DNA from: Candidatus Dadabacteria bacterium
Lineage (GTDB): Bacteria; Desulfobacterota_D; UBA1144; Nemesobacterales; Nemesobacteraceae
Assembly: GCA_009840385.1 (NCBI GenBank)
Contig: VXNX01000013.1
Coordinates: 62,001-126,000 of the forward strand
DNA length: 64,000 nucleotides
Direction of reading: 5' to 3'
Positions 1 through 8,908 of this stretch are shown one piece after another. Both the position numbers and the translations under genes were made by a program. The notes under the pieces are model-generated. The model was not told the origin of the DNA. It was given only the letters and a program-made list of their open reading frames with translations, and ran no database searches. Position 1 is the stretch's first letter. Every line of letters starts with the position of its first letter.

Positions 1-456
1 CTTGTTGTCCTGAACGTTCTCGAACACATAGAAATCCGCTCCGTGAAGACCCGCCACATCCCTGAGATCCGGATGATTGCTTATCACAAGGGGCATCTCA
101 ACGTCCCATTCCCTAGCGCGGAGTCTGTAAATTATGTCCGAGAGGCAGTGGGGAAGCTTGGAAACGAAAACCGCCATGCGCGGGATGTCTCCCGTAAAGA
201 AAACCTCGAATTTCATGTCGAGTTTCTTCGCTACTTTCTCGCGGAAAATCTCCTCCGTCTCCTCGCGGGAGAGAGTAAAGCCGTCCATCCCCCACTTGGC
301 CCGGATAAAGGTCACCATGTCGTTCGTGTCAACACAATGCTGCAGTGCGTGGATATTACCCCCGTATTCGAATATAAAGTTGGTGACCGCATGAACAAGA
401 CCGGGGCGATCCGGGGAGTGCACTAGCAGAATTGCTTCTTCCTGTTTTTCCGGCAT
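1..456 (-). CDS. purU: Formyltetrahydrofolate deformylase, 3' end cut by window edge
   Basis: The reverse strand encodes a protein beginning MPEKQEEAILLVHSPDRPGL, which matches the N-terminal ACT domain of PurU. It continues into the start of the formyltransferase-like domain, with the family-typical stretches MAVFVSKLPHCLSDIIYR and VEMPLVISNHPDLR. PurU hydrolyses 10-formyl-THF to THF and formate, balancing one-carbon pools and feeding formate to purine synthesis. About 152 residues are visible of the usual 280 or so; the C-terminal part with the catalytic Asn/His/Asp lies beyond position 1. It is the most downstream gene visible in a long minus-strand run. Confidence 0.88.
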   Translation of the reverse strand, partial: MPEKQEEAILLVHSPDRPGLVHAVTNFIFEYGGNIHALQHCVDTNDMVTFIRAKWGMDGFTLSREETEEIFREKVAKKLDMKFEVFFTGDIPRMAVFVSKLPHCLSDIIYRLRAREWDVEMPLVISNHPDLRDVAGLHGADFYVFENVQDNK

Positions 457-505
457 TTTCAGTTAAAATCCGTTTCCTAGTTTTTGATGGCTTCCGCCTA
501 TAAGA

Positions 506-994
506 CTACGACCAAGGCTCCTTGTAGTAGTAGGTAAAGTTAGCAACCTTCGGCCGCTCCGTCCATCCTTTTTTTCTGTAAAAACCCCGCAGGTACGATG
601 GCTTGTCCCTGCCGTTGGTCACCATCAGACGGTAAACATCCCTTTTTTTACCCTCTTCCATAACCGCTTCGATAAGGCGGCTCCCCGCCCCCATTCCACT
701 TGCCGAAGGACTTACGAACAGGTCTGAGACGTAGCCCTCGTAGCTTCCGAGCATAACAAACGGTACCCAGTGAACGGTGGTGAACCCGAGGACCCTTCCC
801 CCGGAATCACATGCGACGTACATGGTGTGCCCTTCCGGATCTCCGTTTGCTTGAAGTATGAGATCCCGAATCGGAGACGACACTTCCTCAAGTGAAAGGG
901 AGTTCCTTCTCTCAGACCAGCCAATCTCTTTCAGTATCAGGGCCATCGCCTCCGCGTCGTCGTCCGTGGCTTTTCTTACGGTGAGTTCTTTCAA
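506..994 (-). CDS. GNAT-family N-acetyltransferase
   Basis: A protein of about 162 residues with a complete GNAT fold. An N-terminal strand (ELTVRKATDDDAEAM) is followed by the acetyl-CoA-binding motif A region (YVSDLFVSPSASGMGAGSRL) and a C-terminal FYRKKGW typical of the family. The open frame extends further upstream into the preceding gene, but I prefer a TTG start at 994. It follows an AGGAAG ribosome-binding site at a suitable distance, and the domain begins right there. The acceptor substrate cannot be inferred. It sits just downstream of the enoyl-CoA isomerase-like gene and is probably co-transcribed. Confidence 0.72.
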   Translation of the reverse strand: MKELTVRKATDDDAEAMALILKEIGWSERRNSLSLEEVSSPIRDLILQANGDPEGHTMYVACDSGGRVLGFTTVHWVPFVMLGSYEGYVSDLFVSPSASGMGAGSRLIEAVMEEGKKRDVYRLMVTNGRDKPSYLRGFYRKKGWTERPKVANFTYYYKEPWS

Positions 995-1013
995 AGTTCT
1001 TCCTGCAACATTA

Positions 1014-1790
1014 TCATTTTTTCTTTTTTCCCAAGGTTTCAACCAGAGCCCGGAGGCTCTCCAAAACTCCCGGGCTGCGCAGAATTTTCGGAAGTTCCCT
1101 GTCAACCTCGGCACAAGTTCCTTCTATATTCGCCACGACCTCGCGGCGAAGAGCCGTTTTAGAGAAGGCGTAACCGGGAATAAGCGACGGACCGTACTGA
1201 CCCGCGAACTCAACGCAGTGAGAAAGAAGCTTGTCCGCTTCGTTGCTTTCATCGAAAAAACCGAGTCTGACGGCGTCGCGGGGTTCGTAAAGAAAACCTG
1301 TTGTCATGACCTGCTGCGCAATTGCCGTACCCAGCACGTAAAGCACGATCTGGGCTATCGCCGAAGGAATGGGAAAACCTATGGTGATTTCATTAAGACC
1401 GAACCTTGCTCCTGAATCAACGCATACCCTGTAATCGCAGCAGAGCGCCAGTATAAGTCCACCCGCTATCGCGTGACCGTTCACCGCAGCCACAACAGGT
1501 CTTTCATAAGTAAAAACCCGAAGCAAAGCGCCGCGAAAACGTTCGTACCACTGCCAGATTTCCTCTTCGTCCCCAGTGGTAAAAAGCGAAAGATGGTACT
1601 TAAGATCAAGGCCGGCGGAAAAAACCCTCTCAGAAGAGGTAAGGACCACGGGGCTTTCCGTGTGATCGCTCTCAAGCGTCGTGAAAGCCTCGTCAAGGTC
1701 ACTGAAGAAGCCCTCGCCCATGACGTTCATCGGGTTTGAGTTCATGCGCACGACTGCGACGTCACCAATTCTTTCAATTTCCCAGCTCAT
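1014..1790 (-). CDS. Enoyl-CoA hydratase/isomerase family protein, ECI1-like
   Basis: A crotonase-fold protein of 258 residues. The oxyanion-hole segments are visible: RVFSAGLDLKY early, and GHAIAGGLILALCCDYR in the middle, followed by RFGLNEITIGFPIP. The ALCCDYR and GLNE wording resembles mitochondrial delta3,delta2-enoyl-CoA isomerase (ECI1) more than plain crotonase. I therefore infer a role in shifting double bonds during oxidation of unsaturated acyl-CoAs. The start is placed at the internal ATG (MSWEIERIG), because the upstream part of the open frame begins with TTG immediately after the glnS stop. It lies 30 nt after glnS, in the same operon-like run as the beta-oxidation genes. Confidence 0.7.
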   Translation of the reverse strand: MSWEIERIGDVAVVRMNSNPMNVMGEGFFSDLDEAFTTLESDHTESPVVLTSSERVFSAGLDLKYHLSLFTTGDEEEIWQWYERFRGALLRVFTYERPVVAAVNGHAIAGGLILALCCDYRVCVDSGARFGLNEITIGFPIPSAIAQIVLYVLGTAIAQQVMTTGFLYEPRDAVRLGFFDESNEADKLLSHCVEFAGQYGPSLIPGYAFSKTALRREVVANIEGTCAEVDRELPKILRSPGVLESLRALVETLGKKKK

Positions 1791-1820
1791 AATGTTTCTC
1801 AATCCGCACGAAAGCCGCAA

Positions 1821-3539
1821 TCAAGCCGTTTTGCCTCCCGAGCGGCGACTCCATGAATCCCTAAGGGAAACCGTCCTGTTAAAAACGGGCGCCCCGGGCA
1901 CTGAATCCGCGGAATCAAGCATGAAATATCCCTTCCTTTCAAACTGATAGTTGATATCTCCTAAACAGTCCCCAAGAGCCGGTTCGGCCGCGCAATTCTC
2001 GAGTATCTGCAGGGAATCCGGATTCAGAAACTCGGTAAACTCCCTCTGCTTGTCGGCCATCGGGTTGGGAACGGTAAAAAGTCTGTCGTAGAGCCTGACG
2101 GTCACCCTCGAGGCGTTTTTCGCGCAAACCCAGTGTATGGTACCTCTTACTTTCCTTCCATCAGGCGCGCTCCCACCTCTTGTTTCGGGGTCGTATTCAC
2201 AGTGAACCTCGGTTACCTCTCCGGTCGCCGGGTCGCGCTCAAAACCCACGCACCTCACTATGTAGGCGTAGCGCAGGCGCACTTCGGAACCGGGGGAGAG
2301 CCTGTAGAACTTTTTCGGCGGATCCTCCATAAAATCATCCCTTTCAATGAAAAGCTCTTTTGAGAAAGGGACTTTCCTTTTTCCCATGGAGGGATCTTCC
2401 GGATTGTTTACCGCTTCGAGCTCCTCTTCCGCGCCCTCGGGATAGTTAACTATCACCACTTTCAGCGGGTCAAGCACCGCCATAACCCTCTGCGCCCTCT
2501 TGTTAAGGTCTTCCCTTACGCTGTGCTCAAGAAGCTCCACGTCTATAACGCTGTCCTGTTTCGTAATACCTATTTTCCGGCAGAAATCCCTTATCGACTC
2601 AGGCGTGTATCCTCTTCTGCGCAATCCCGAGATTGTGGGCATCCTAGGATCGTCCCAACCGCTTACGTATCCCTCGGAAACCAGCTTCATGAGATTTCTT
2701 TTGCTGAGAACCGTGTAGCTGAGGTTGAGCCTCGCGAACTCGATCTGCCGGGAATGATATATACCGAGCTGGGCGATAAACCAGTTGTAAAGAGGCCGGT
2801 GGTCCTCAAACTCAAGAGTGCAAAGCGAATGTGTGATGCCCTCAATGGAGTCGCTCTGTCCGTGGGCCCAGTCATACATCGGATAAATGGACCAGGAATC
2901 CCCAGTACGGGCATGGGTCTTCTTCATTATCCGGTACATGACCGGGTCGCGCATGTTCATGTTGCCCGAAGCCATGTCTATTTTCGCCCGAAGCACGTAC
3001 TGTCCATCGTCGAAATCCCCGTCTCTCATAACCCGGAAAAGCTTCAGGTTCTCCTCAATAGACCTCTCCCTTGAAGGGCTCTCACTGCCGGGTTCAGAAA
3101 GTGTTCCCCGGTATTCTCTTATTTCCTCAGCGCTCAGGTCGTCCACGTAGGCCTTCCCCTCGCTTATCAGCCTAAGGGCGTATTCATAGAGCTGCTCGAA
3201 ATAATCAGAGGCGTAATAAGTCCTGTCTTCCCACTCAAACCCAAGCCAGCTTATATCTTCCTTTATGGCCTCTTCGTAGATTATGTCTTCCTTTGAGGGG
3301 TTTGTATCGTCAAAGCGCAGGTTGCATGTTCCGCCGAATTCTTCGGCTACACCAAAATTGAGACATATGGATTTCGCGTGGCCTATGTGGAGATAGCCGT
3401 TTGGCTCGGGCGGAAAACGGGTAATGGGCTTTGCAATTCCGGATTGAAGATCGCTTCTTATCCTGGCCCTTATAAAATCCTCGGACTCCGGAGGTCCGTT
3501 TTTGTCCGCCTTCGGTTTCATGGTTACGCGCGATGACAT
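1821..3539 (-). CDS. glnS: Glutaminyl-tRNA synthetase
   Basis: A 572-residue class I aminoacyl-tRNA synthetase that charges tRNA-Gln. The Rossmann fold carries the HIGH motif at residues 51-54 within [16 protein letters not shown], and the KMSKS-like loop VLSKR at about 277-281, the form usual for GlnRS. The [20 protein letters not shown] segment is diagnostic for the GlnRS/GluRS family, and the C-terminal half forms the anticodon-binding beta-barrels. Length and architecture are normal. It is flanked by a redoxin upstream and an enoyl-CoA isomerase downstream on the same strand. Confidence 0.96.
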   Translation of the reverse strand: MSSRVTMKPKADKNGPPESEDFIRARIRSDLQSGIAKPITRFPPEPNGYLHIGHAKSICLNFGVAEEFGGTCNLRFDDTNPSKEDIIYEEAIKEDISWLGFEWEDRTYYASDYFEQLYEYALRLISEGKAYVDDLSAEEIREYRGTLSEPGSESPSRERSIEENLKLFRVMRDGDFDDGQYVLRAKIDMASGNMNMRDPVMYRIMKKTHARTGDSWSIYPMYDWAHGQSDSIEGITHSLCTLEFEDHRPLYNWFIAQLGIYHSRQIEFARLNLSYTVLSKRNLMKLVSEGYVSGWDDPRMPTISGLRRRGYTPESIRDFCRKIGITKQDSVIDVELLEHSVREDLNKRAQRVMAVLDPLKVVIVNYPEGAEEELEAVNNPEDPSMGKRKVPFSKELFIERDDFMEDPPKKFYRLSPGSEVRLRYAYIVRCVGFERDPATGEVTEVHCEYDPETRGGSAPDGRKVRGTIHWVCAKNASRVTVRLYDRLFTVPNPMADKQREFTEFLNPDSLQILENCAAEPALGDCLGDINYQFERKGYFMLDSADSVPGAPVFNRTVSLRDSWSRRSGGKTA

Positions 3540-3630
3540 CCACCGAGCAAGAAGATGAAGTTTCGGGTAGCGGTCCCGAAGCGGTCCGTTTTTCCCCCCG
3601 GGGCGGTTTCACGTGGCGGGGAAAACCGCA

Positions 3631-4185
3631 CTATTTCCATTTTATGTTGCACCCGATACTCGGAATCTGCTCCCATCCAATTGTCTGGCCCGCTATAATG
3701 GAGTCGAGTGCCATACGCATATCCTTTCCGGTAACCGGTTTTCCGTTTCCGGGTCTTGAGTCGTCAAACTGCCCCCTGTAAACGCATTTCAGACCTTGGT
3801 CGTAAACGAAAAAGTCGGGTGTGCAGGCGGCGTCATAGGCCCTGGCGACTTCCTGCGTCTCATCGAACAGGTAGGGAAACGAATACCCCTTTTCCTCCGC
3901 GACTTCCTTCATTTTCTCGGGAGAATCATCAGGGTAGTTCTCAACGTCGTTTGAATTTATCGCTACGAAGGAAACTCCTCTGGGAATGTACTCATCGGCA
4001 ACTTCCACCAGCCCATCCTGCAGGTGCTTCACGTAAGGACAGTGATTGCATATGAACATAAGCACCGTAGCCACATCCGACTTGAGATCGCCAAGCGACA
4101 GTTCGCTGCCGCTTACGACATCCGGCAGCCGGAAGTCAGGAGCCTCGCTCCCCAACGGAATCATCGTCGATAGAGTCTTAACCAT
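3631..4185 (-). CDS. Thioredoxin-like redoxin (AhpC/TSA-type, PRX-like)
   Basis: A 184-residue thioredoxin-fold protein without a signal peptide. After the N-terminal GSEAPDFRLPDV typical of AhpC/TSA redoxins there is a CxxC pair (C46-N-H-C49) in the segment FICNHCPYVKH, a signature of the PRX-like1 group of cytosolic redoxins. A CTPDFFVYD segment supplies the cis-Pro region. The physiological partner is unknown; a thiol-peroxidase or disulfide-reductase role is the family expectation. It lies 26 nt downstream of the CDGSH iron-sulfur gene, and the two redox proteins are probably co-expressed. Confidence 0.85.
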   Translation of the reverse strand: MVKTLSTMIPLGSEAPDFRLPDVVSGSELSLGDLKSDVATVLMFICNHCPYVKHLQDGLVEVADEYIPRGVSFVAINSNDVENYPDDSPEKMKEVAEEKGYSFPYLFDETQEVARAYDAACTPDFFVYDQGLKCVYRGQFDDSRPGNGKPVTGKDMRMALDSIIAGQTIGWEQIPSIGCNIKWK

Positions 4186-4211
4186 TTTTTCATCTTCTCC
4201 TGGTTCTTAGG

Positions 4212-4622
4212 TTATTTGTCAGTGAAACCGATCTGCTTGTGCGAACCGTCGCAAAACGGCTTGTTCTCAGAAGCCCCGCAACGGCAAAGATAGTAAGGAT
4301 CATCCCCAGAGAGTCCCGAATCATCCCCAATGCAAAGTTCAGTATCTCCGCAGACCTCGTAGGGACCGTTCTTAAGCGATCTTATAACCGTGTCGCCTTC
4401 CTTGTCGGGGACAGAAGACTCGCCAGGGGGAATAATGCTTTTAAAACCCGCCCTCCTGTGCGAACCATCGCAAAATGGCTTGTTCTCAGAGTTTCCGCAA
4501 CGGCAAAGAGCGATTTTCTTTTTTATCGCCAGTCCGTTCCCTTCCCCGTCTTCAAGCAACTTGAGGTCGCTTACAATCAGGGGACCATCGTCCATGATCT
4601 CTATTTTGGCTTTTTCGCTCAT
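4212..4622 (-). CDS. Double CDGSH iron-sulfur domain protein
   Basis: A 136-residue protein with two mitoNEET-type CDGSH [2Fe-2S] motifs of the form C-x-C-x8-C-D-G-S-H. The first uses C40, C42, C51 and H55; the second uses C113, C115, C124 and H128. The three-Cys-one-His ligand set is intact in both, so each half should bind a redox-active, acid-labile cluster. There is no membrane anchor, unlike mitochondrial mitoNEET. Stand-alone tandem CDGSH proteins of this size are known in bacteria, with poorly defined electron-transfer roles. It lies between the redoxin and the thiolase on the same strand. Confidence 0.88.
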   Translation of the reverse strand: MSEKAKIEIMDDGPLIVSDLKLLEDGEGNGLAIKKKIALCRCGNSENKPFCDGSHRRAGFKSIIPPGESSVPDKEGDTVIRSLKNGPYEVCGDTELCIGDDSGLSGDDPYYLCRCGASENKPFCDGSHKQIGFTDK

Positions 4623-4683
4623 ATCGGGCTATTGGTCAAGGGAATCCGCCGCCCACTCGGACAGCTTCCACTTATGTCTGAGT

Positions 4684-5874
4684 TTACATTTTTTCGACAA
4701 CCATTGCTATACCCATACCGCCTCCCATGCAAAGAGAAACCATCCCGTATCCACCGGGGCGGACATTTTCAAATTCATGAAGAAGCTTTACGAGCAACAC
4801 CGCTCCCGTGGCCCCCACGGGGTGCCCGAGCGCTATGGCTCCACCGTTTACGTTCAGTTTTTCCTCAGCAATTGGGAAATCGCTCAGTACCGCGAGGGAC
4901 TGCGCCGCGAAGGCCTCGTTAAGTTCAACCAGATCGATATCGTCGATTCCGAGCCCGGCTTTGTCAAGAGCCATGCGCATTGCGGGAACCGGACCGATTC
5001 CCATGATCGCAGGGTCAACGCCGGAAATCGCATAGGATTTAATCGACGCAAGCGGATTCAGACCCAGTTTTTCCGCTTTACTCTCGGAAGATACGATCAG
5101 GGCGGCAGCACCGTCGTTGATGCCCGAGGAGTTTGCTGCCGTTACCGTGCCGTCTTTCTTGAAAACCGGTCTTAACTCCGAAATCCTCTCAAGCGTAACG
5201 TCCGGTCTCGGGTGCTCATCAGCGTCAAACTGAACGGAACTGCCCCTTCGCCCGGGAACGGACACCGGAACGATCTGGGAAGTGAATTTCCCATTCTCCA
5301 TCGCGGTTTTGGCCTTCATCTGGCTTGAGTAGGCGAACTCGTCCTGGCGCTCTCTTGATATTTCGTATCTCTCCGCGAGGTTCTCCGCCGTAACGCCCAT
5401 GTGGTAGTCGTTAAACGCATCCATGAGCCCGTCACACAGAATTCCATCCACAAGCTCATCGGAAGGCGTTGACATCTTGTATCCCCACCTAGCTTTCCGA
5501 AGATAGAAGGGAGCCGTACTCATGCTCTCCATCCCCCCCGCCACAATGCATTCGCAGTCGTCGGACTTTATGGCCTGGGCGGCATTTACGACAGACTGAA
5601 GACCCGAGCCACATACCCTGTTAACGGTAATCGCGGGGGTTTCAGCCTTTAATCCGGAATTAATCGATACCTGCCTCGCCGGATTCTGCCCCTGCCCCGC
5701 TCCCAGTATGTTGCCCATTATGCAGTCATCTACCTGTTCGGGCGGCAGGGACGCTCTGTTTATAACCTCCTTGACAACCGCCGTCCCGAGATCGACTGCG
5801 GAGACATCCTTAAGCGTTCCTCCGAACGTCCCTATCGCAGTCCTAAGTGGCTCTGAAAGCACGACTTTTTCCAT
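4684..5874 (-). CDS. atoB: Acetyl-CoA acetyltransferase (thiolase)
   Basis: A 396-residue type II thiolase catalysing reversible condensation of two acetyl-CoA to acetoacetyl-CoA. The nucleophilic Cys is C88 in NRVCGSGLQS. The general-base His is H351 in GHPVGATGA, and the second catalytic Cys is C382 in SLCMGGGMG, all at family-typical spacing. It starts 2 nt after the crotonase stop and forms a tight module with crotonase, hydroxyacyl-CoA dehydrogenase and acyl-CoA dehydrogenase. The set can run as a C4 pathway towards butyryl-CoA or as short-chain beta-oxidation; direction cannot be read from sequence. Confidence 0.94.
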   Translation of the reverse strand: MEKVVLSEPLRTAIGTFGGTLKDVSAVDLGTAVVKEVINRASLPPEQVDDCIMGNILGAGQGQNPARQVSINSGLKAETPAITVNRVCGSGLQSVVNAAQAIKSDDCECIVAGGMESMSTAPFYLRKARWGYKMSTPSDELVDGILCDGLMDAFNDYHMGVTAENLAERYEISRERQDEFAYSSQMKAKTAMENGKFTSQIVPVSVPGRRGSSVQFDADEHPRPDVTLERISELRPVFKKDGTVTAANSSGINDGAAALIVSSESKAEKLGLNPLASIKSYAISGVDPAIMGIGPVPAMRMALDKAGLGIDDIDLVELNEAFAAQSLAVLSDFPIAEEKLNVNGGAIALGHPVGATGAVLLVKLLHEFENVRPGGYGMVSLCMGGGMGIAMVVEKM

Positions 5875-5876
5875 GG

Positions 5877-6659
5877 CTACTCTCCTTTGAACTCAGCCGT
5901 CCTCTTCTCAACAAATGCACTCATTCCCTCAACCCTGTCATAGGAATCAAAACACTGAAATCCCGTTTCCATCTCGTACGCAAGTCCTTCGGAAAGCCCC
6001 GTCTCGGACCCCTGGTTTATCGCTTTCTTGGCGTAACTTACGGCAAGCGGGCTGTTGGACGCGATCTGCTGTGCTATTTTCATGACTTCATCCATAAGTT
6101 CATCCTGCTCTACTACCTTATCCACAAGCCCGAGGGAAAGCGCTTCGGCGGCGGTGATCATCTCCCCGGTAAAAACCAGTTTTTTGGTTCTCCCAGGTCC
6201 TATAAGCCTGGTTGATCTCTGGGTTCCTCCCCAGCAGGGAAAAAGACCGAGCTTGGTTTCGGGAAAACCCACGCGGGCATTTTCGGAAGCGATTCTTATA
6301 TCGCATCCAAGCGCAAGTTCAAGCCCACCTCCCAAGGCATATCCGTTTATTGCGGCTATAACCGGAAAAGATGCCTGCTCCAGATAGTCAAAAGCCCCTC
6401 TGCCCAAGGCACAGTAATCCCTGAATTCGTCAGTTGTCATTTGACTCATCTGCCTTACGTCGGCCCCGGCGACAAAAGCTTTTTTTCCGGCTCCGGTCAC
6501 AACCAGCACTTTAAGATTCTCAGCGGGCAGCTTTTCGGTCACAAAGTCTTTAAGCTGACTTATGGTGTCGCCATTAAGAACATTCATAGACCTCTCTTTG
6601 TTAATCGTCAACACTCCCACGCCGTCATCAGTGCTTTCAAACAAAAGATCCTTGTACAT
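5877..6659 (-). CDS. crt: Short-chain enoyl-CoA hydratase (crotonase)
   Basis: A 260-residue crotonase with the oxyanion-hole segments KAFVAGADVRQM and GYALGGGLELALGCDIRIA. The catalytic Glu region is GFPETKLGLFPCWGGTQR, where FPCW replaces the commoner IPGA. It hydrates crotonyl-CoA to 3-hydroxybutyryl-CoA or runs the reverse. Gene spacing to the hydroxyacyl-CoA dehydrogenase is 11 nt and to the thiolase 2 nt, a tightly packed operon. The Phe-Pro-Cys-Trp substitution beside the catalytic Glu is conservative in position, and I would still expect activity. Confidence 0.93.
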   Translation of the reverse strand: MYKDLLFESTDDGVGVLTINKERSMNVLNGDTISQLKDFVTEKLPAENLKVLVVTGAGKKAFVAGADVRQMSQMTTDEFRDYCALGRGAFDYLEQASFPVIAAINGYALGGGLELALGCDIRIASENARVGFPETKLGLFPCWGGTQRSTRLIGPGRTKKLVFTGEMITAAEALSLGLVDKVVEQDELMDEVMKIAQQIASNSPLAVSYAKKAINQGSETGLSEGLAYEMETGFQCFDSYDRVEGMSAFVEKRTAEFKGE

Positions 6660-6670
6660 TTATGCCTCCC

Positions 6671-7537
6671 TTACTTTTTGCCGTATTCAAAAAAACCTTT
6701 TCCCGTTTTTCTGCCAAGATTTCCCGCTCTTACCATTTCCTTAAGCAGCGGAGCGGGTCTGAATTTCGGATCTCCATACTCTGTGTAGAGAACGTTAAGT
6801 ACGCTTAAAGTGACGTCAAGCCCTACAAGATCCGCAAGCGCAAGCGGCCCTATAGGATGATTCGCTCCTAGTTTCATGGCGTTATCGATCTCTGCCGCCG
6901 TTGCAATGCCTTCATCAAGAGCAAAAATCGCTTCGTTCATCATCGGCAGCAGAATTCTGTTTACAACAAATCCAGCTCTGTCTTTTGCCATAATCGGATA
7001 TTTATCAAGGCTCCGCGCGAATTCCATTGTCTGCTCAAGGGTCTCGGGGGATGTTTTCGCGGTATTGATCACCTCAACCAGCTTCATTATCGGTGCGGGA
7101 TTAAAAAAGTGGATTCCAACAACCTTTTCGGACCTAGAGGTGCTCATGGCAAGCTCGGTAACCGACAGGGTCGAGGTATTGGTAGCGATGATCGCGCTTT
7201 GTTCGGTGTTTTCCTCGATTTCAGCGAAAACAGCCTTTTTAAGGTCCATATCCTCGCTTGCGGCTTCAATTACTATATCCGCACCGTGGAAATCACCGTA
7301 GTCTTCGGTCGGGTGAATCCTTGACACGATAAGGGGGACCTGCTCTTTTTCGATTTTGCCTCTTCGCGCCAGTCTGCCAAGACTTTTTTCTATTTTTGCG
7401 ACCGCATCCTCCGCAATATTTTTTTCAATATCCAAAAGAACGACGCCCTTCCCCACTGAGGCTACAAGCTCGGCTATACCCGAACCCATAGTGCCAGCCC
7501 CAACGATACCTACAGTGTTTGTGTTTGACTCGGACAT
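6671..7537 (-). CDS. hbd: 3-hydroxybutyryl-CoA dehydrogenase
   Basis: A 288-residue NAD(P)-dependent L-3-hydroxyacyl-CoA dehydrogenase. The nucleotide-binding motif GAGTMGSGIA is at the N-terminus, and the catalytic His lies in VVGIHFFNPAPIMKLVEV. The helical C-terminal dimerisation domain contains NRILLPMMNEA and the family signature GANHPIGPLALADLVGLD. It interconverts acetoacetyl-CoA and 3-hydroxybutyryl-CoA. Length is normal for a stand-alone enzyme, not a FadB-type fusion. It sits between acyl-CoA dehydrogenase and crotonase. Confidence 0.94.
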   Translation of the reverse strand: MSESNTNTVGIVGAGTMGSGIAELVASVGKGVVLLDIEKNIAEDAVAKIEKSLGRLARRGKIEKEQVPLIVSRIHPTEDYGDFHGADIVIEAASEDMDLKKAVFAEIEENTEQSAIIATNTSTLSVTELAMSTSRSEKVVGIHFFNPAPIMKLVEVINTAKTSPETLEQTMEFARSLDKYPIMAKDRAGFVVNRILLPMMNEAIFALDEGIATAAEIDNAMKLGANHPIGPLALADLVGLDVTLSVLNVLYTEYGDPKFRPAPLLKEMVRAGNLGRKTGKGFFEYGKK

Positions 7538-7585
7538 GCTTTTCTCCCGGCTGATAACTGATTATGAACCTTGAATTATAACACC

Positions 7586-8734
7586 TTAGAGCGACTCGGA
7601 AAGAACCTGTCTGGCGATAACGATCCTCTGTATCTCAGAGGTTCCTTCATATATCTCCGTTATCTTGGCGTCGCGGAAATGCCGTTCCACCGGATAATCG
7701 GTCGTATATCCGTTTCCTCCGTGTACCTGAATGCCTTTGGTCGCCACCCACATCGCGGTTTCCGAAGCGTAGAGCTTGGCCATGGATGAGTGCTTGGCAT
7801 ATTTTTCTCCACGATCCTTCATCAAAGCCGCCTTGTAGGTAAGCAGCCTCGAGGCCTCGATCCTAGTCGCCATGTCGGCAAGCATAAACTGTATCCCCTG
7901 AAAATCTGAGATCTTCTTGCCGAAAGCCTCTCTTTCCTGAGAATACCGAGTCGAAGAGTCAAGGACCGCCTGGGCTATCCCCACTGCCTGGGCCGCGACC
8001 CCTATTCTTCCCGCATCAAGTGTTTTCATGGCGACCTTGAAACCCTCTCCCTCTTTGCCGAGCACCCGACTCGTCGGCACCTCGCAGTTCTCAAAAACGA
8101 TCTGCGACGTGCTCGTGCCCTTTATCCCGAGCTTGCTTTCCGATTTTCCAAGAGAGATTCCAGGAGCGTCGAGATCAATGATAAACGCCGTGATTCCACC
8201 GCTTCGTTTCGTTTTATCGGTCTTTGCGAAAACCACGGCGACTTTCGCCTCGTGACCGTTTGTAACCCAGCTTTTGGTTCCGTTAAGGATATAAACCCCG
8301 CCTTTTTTCACGGCGCTTGTCTTTATGGCCGCCGCATCCGAACCCGACTCGGGTTCGCTAAGAGCAAAGCACCCTATGGCCCCCCGGGACAGCCGTGGCA
8401 GATATTCTTCCTTTTGCTCCTCGGTGCCGAAATCAATAATCGGAGCGCACGCAAGGGAATTATGAGCCATAACTATCGTCCCGGTTGAAGCACACGCCCG
8501 TGATATCTCCTCAATGGCGATTACGTATGAGAGGTGATCAAGACCGCTTCCTCCGTAGCGCTCTTCAATGAAATGACCCATAAAACCAAGATCGAACAGT
8601 TTTTCCACGATCTCCGAGGGGAAAGTGCTGGTTTTGTCAATTTCGGAGGCAACCGGCCTGATTTCTTTTTCGGCAAACTCCGAGACGAGATTTTTAATTA
8701 AACGCTGCTCTTGCGTAAGAGCCGAAGCGAGCAT
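7586..8734 (-). CDS. Short-chain acyl-CoA dehydrogenase
   Basis: A 382-residue FAD-dependent acyl-CoA dehydrogenase of the SCAD/butyryl-CoA dehydrogenase type. Visible features are [16 protein letters not shown] and WVTNGHEA for flavin and substrate binding, [16 protein letters not shown], and the catalytic Glu in [11 protein letters not shown], the position used by short-chain members. I use the internal ATG ([10 protein letters not shown]) at 8734, because the 28 upstream codons of the open frame look non-coding and family members begin there. No etfAB genes are nearby, so its electron-transfer partner lies elsewhere. It is the first gene of the C4/beta-oxidation module and borders the accessory region. 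Confidence 0.93.
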   Translation of the reverse strand: MLASALTQEQRLIKNLVSEFAEKEIRPVASEIDKTSTFPSEIVEKLFDLGFMGHFIEERYGGSGLDHLSYVIAIEEISRACASTGTIVMAHNSLACAPIIDFGTEEQKEEYLPRLSRGAIGCFALSEPESGSDAAAIKTSAVKKGGVYILNGTKSWVTNGHEAKVAVVFAKTDKTKRSGGITAFIIDLDAPGISLGKSESKLGIKGTSTSQIVFENCEVPTSRVLGKEGEGFKVAMKTLDAGRIGVAAQAVGIAQAVLDSSTRYSQEREAFGKKISDFQGIQFMLADMATRIEASRLLTYKAALMKDRGEKYAKHSSMAKLYASETAMWVATKGIQVHGGNGYTTDYPVERHFRDAKITEIYEGTSEIQRIVIARQVLSESL

Positions 8735-8908
8735 GGTGTGTAATTCCCTTTTTAGGATTTGGGTATGCAGAAATTTTAATTTACCCCTCTCTAAAAGGCA
8801 AAAACGTGTGTTTTTCAATTTGTACAGTTTCAGGGTACCCGGTGCGGTTTGTTACTTGCCAACCCTGTCCAGTGAGCCCCCGGGTGGCGTCTTGGTGAAC
8901 TGTCCTTC

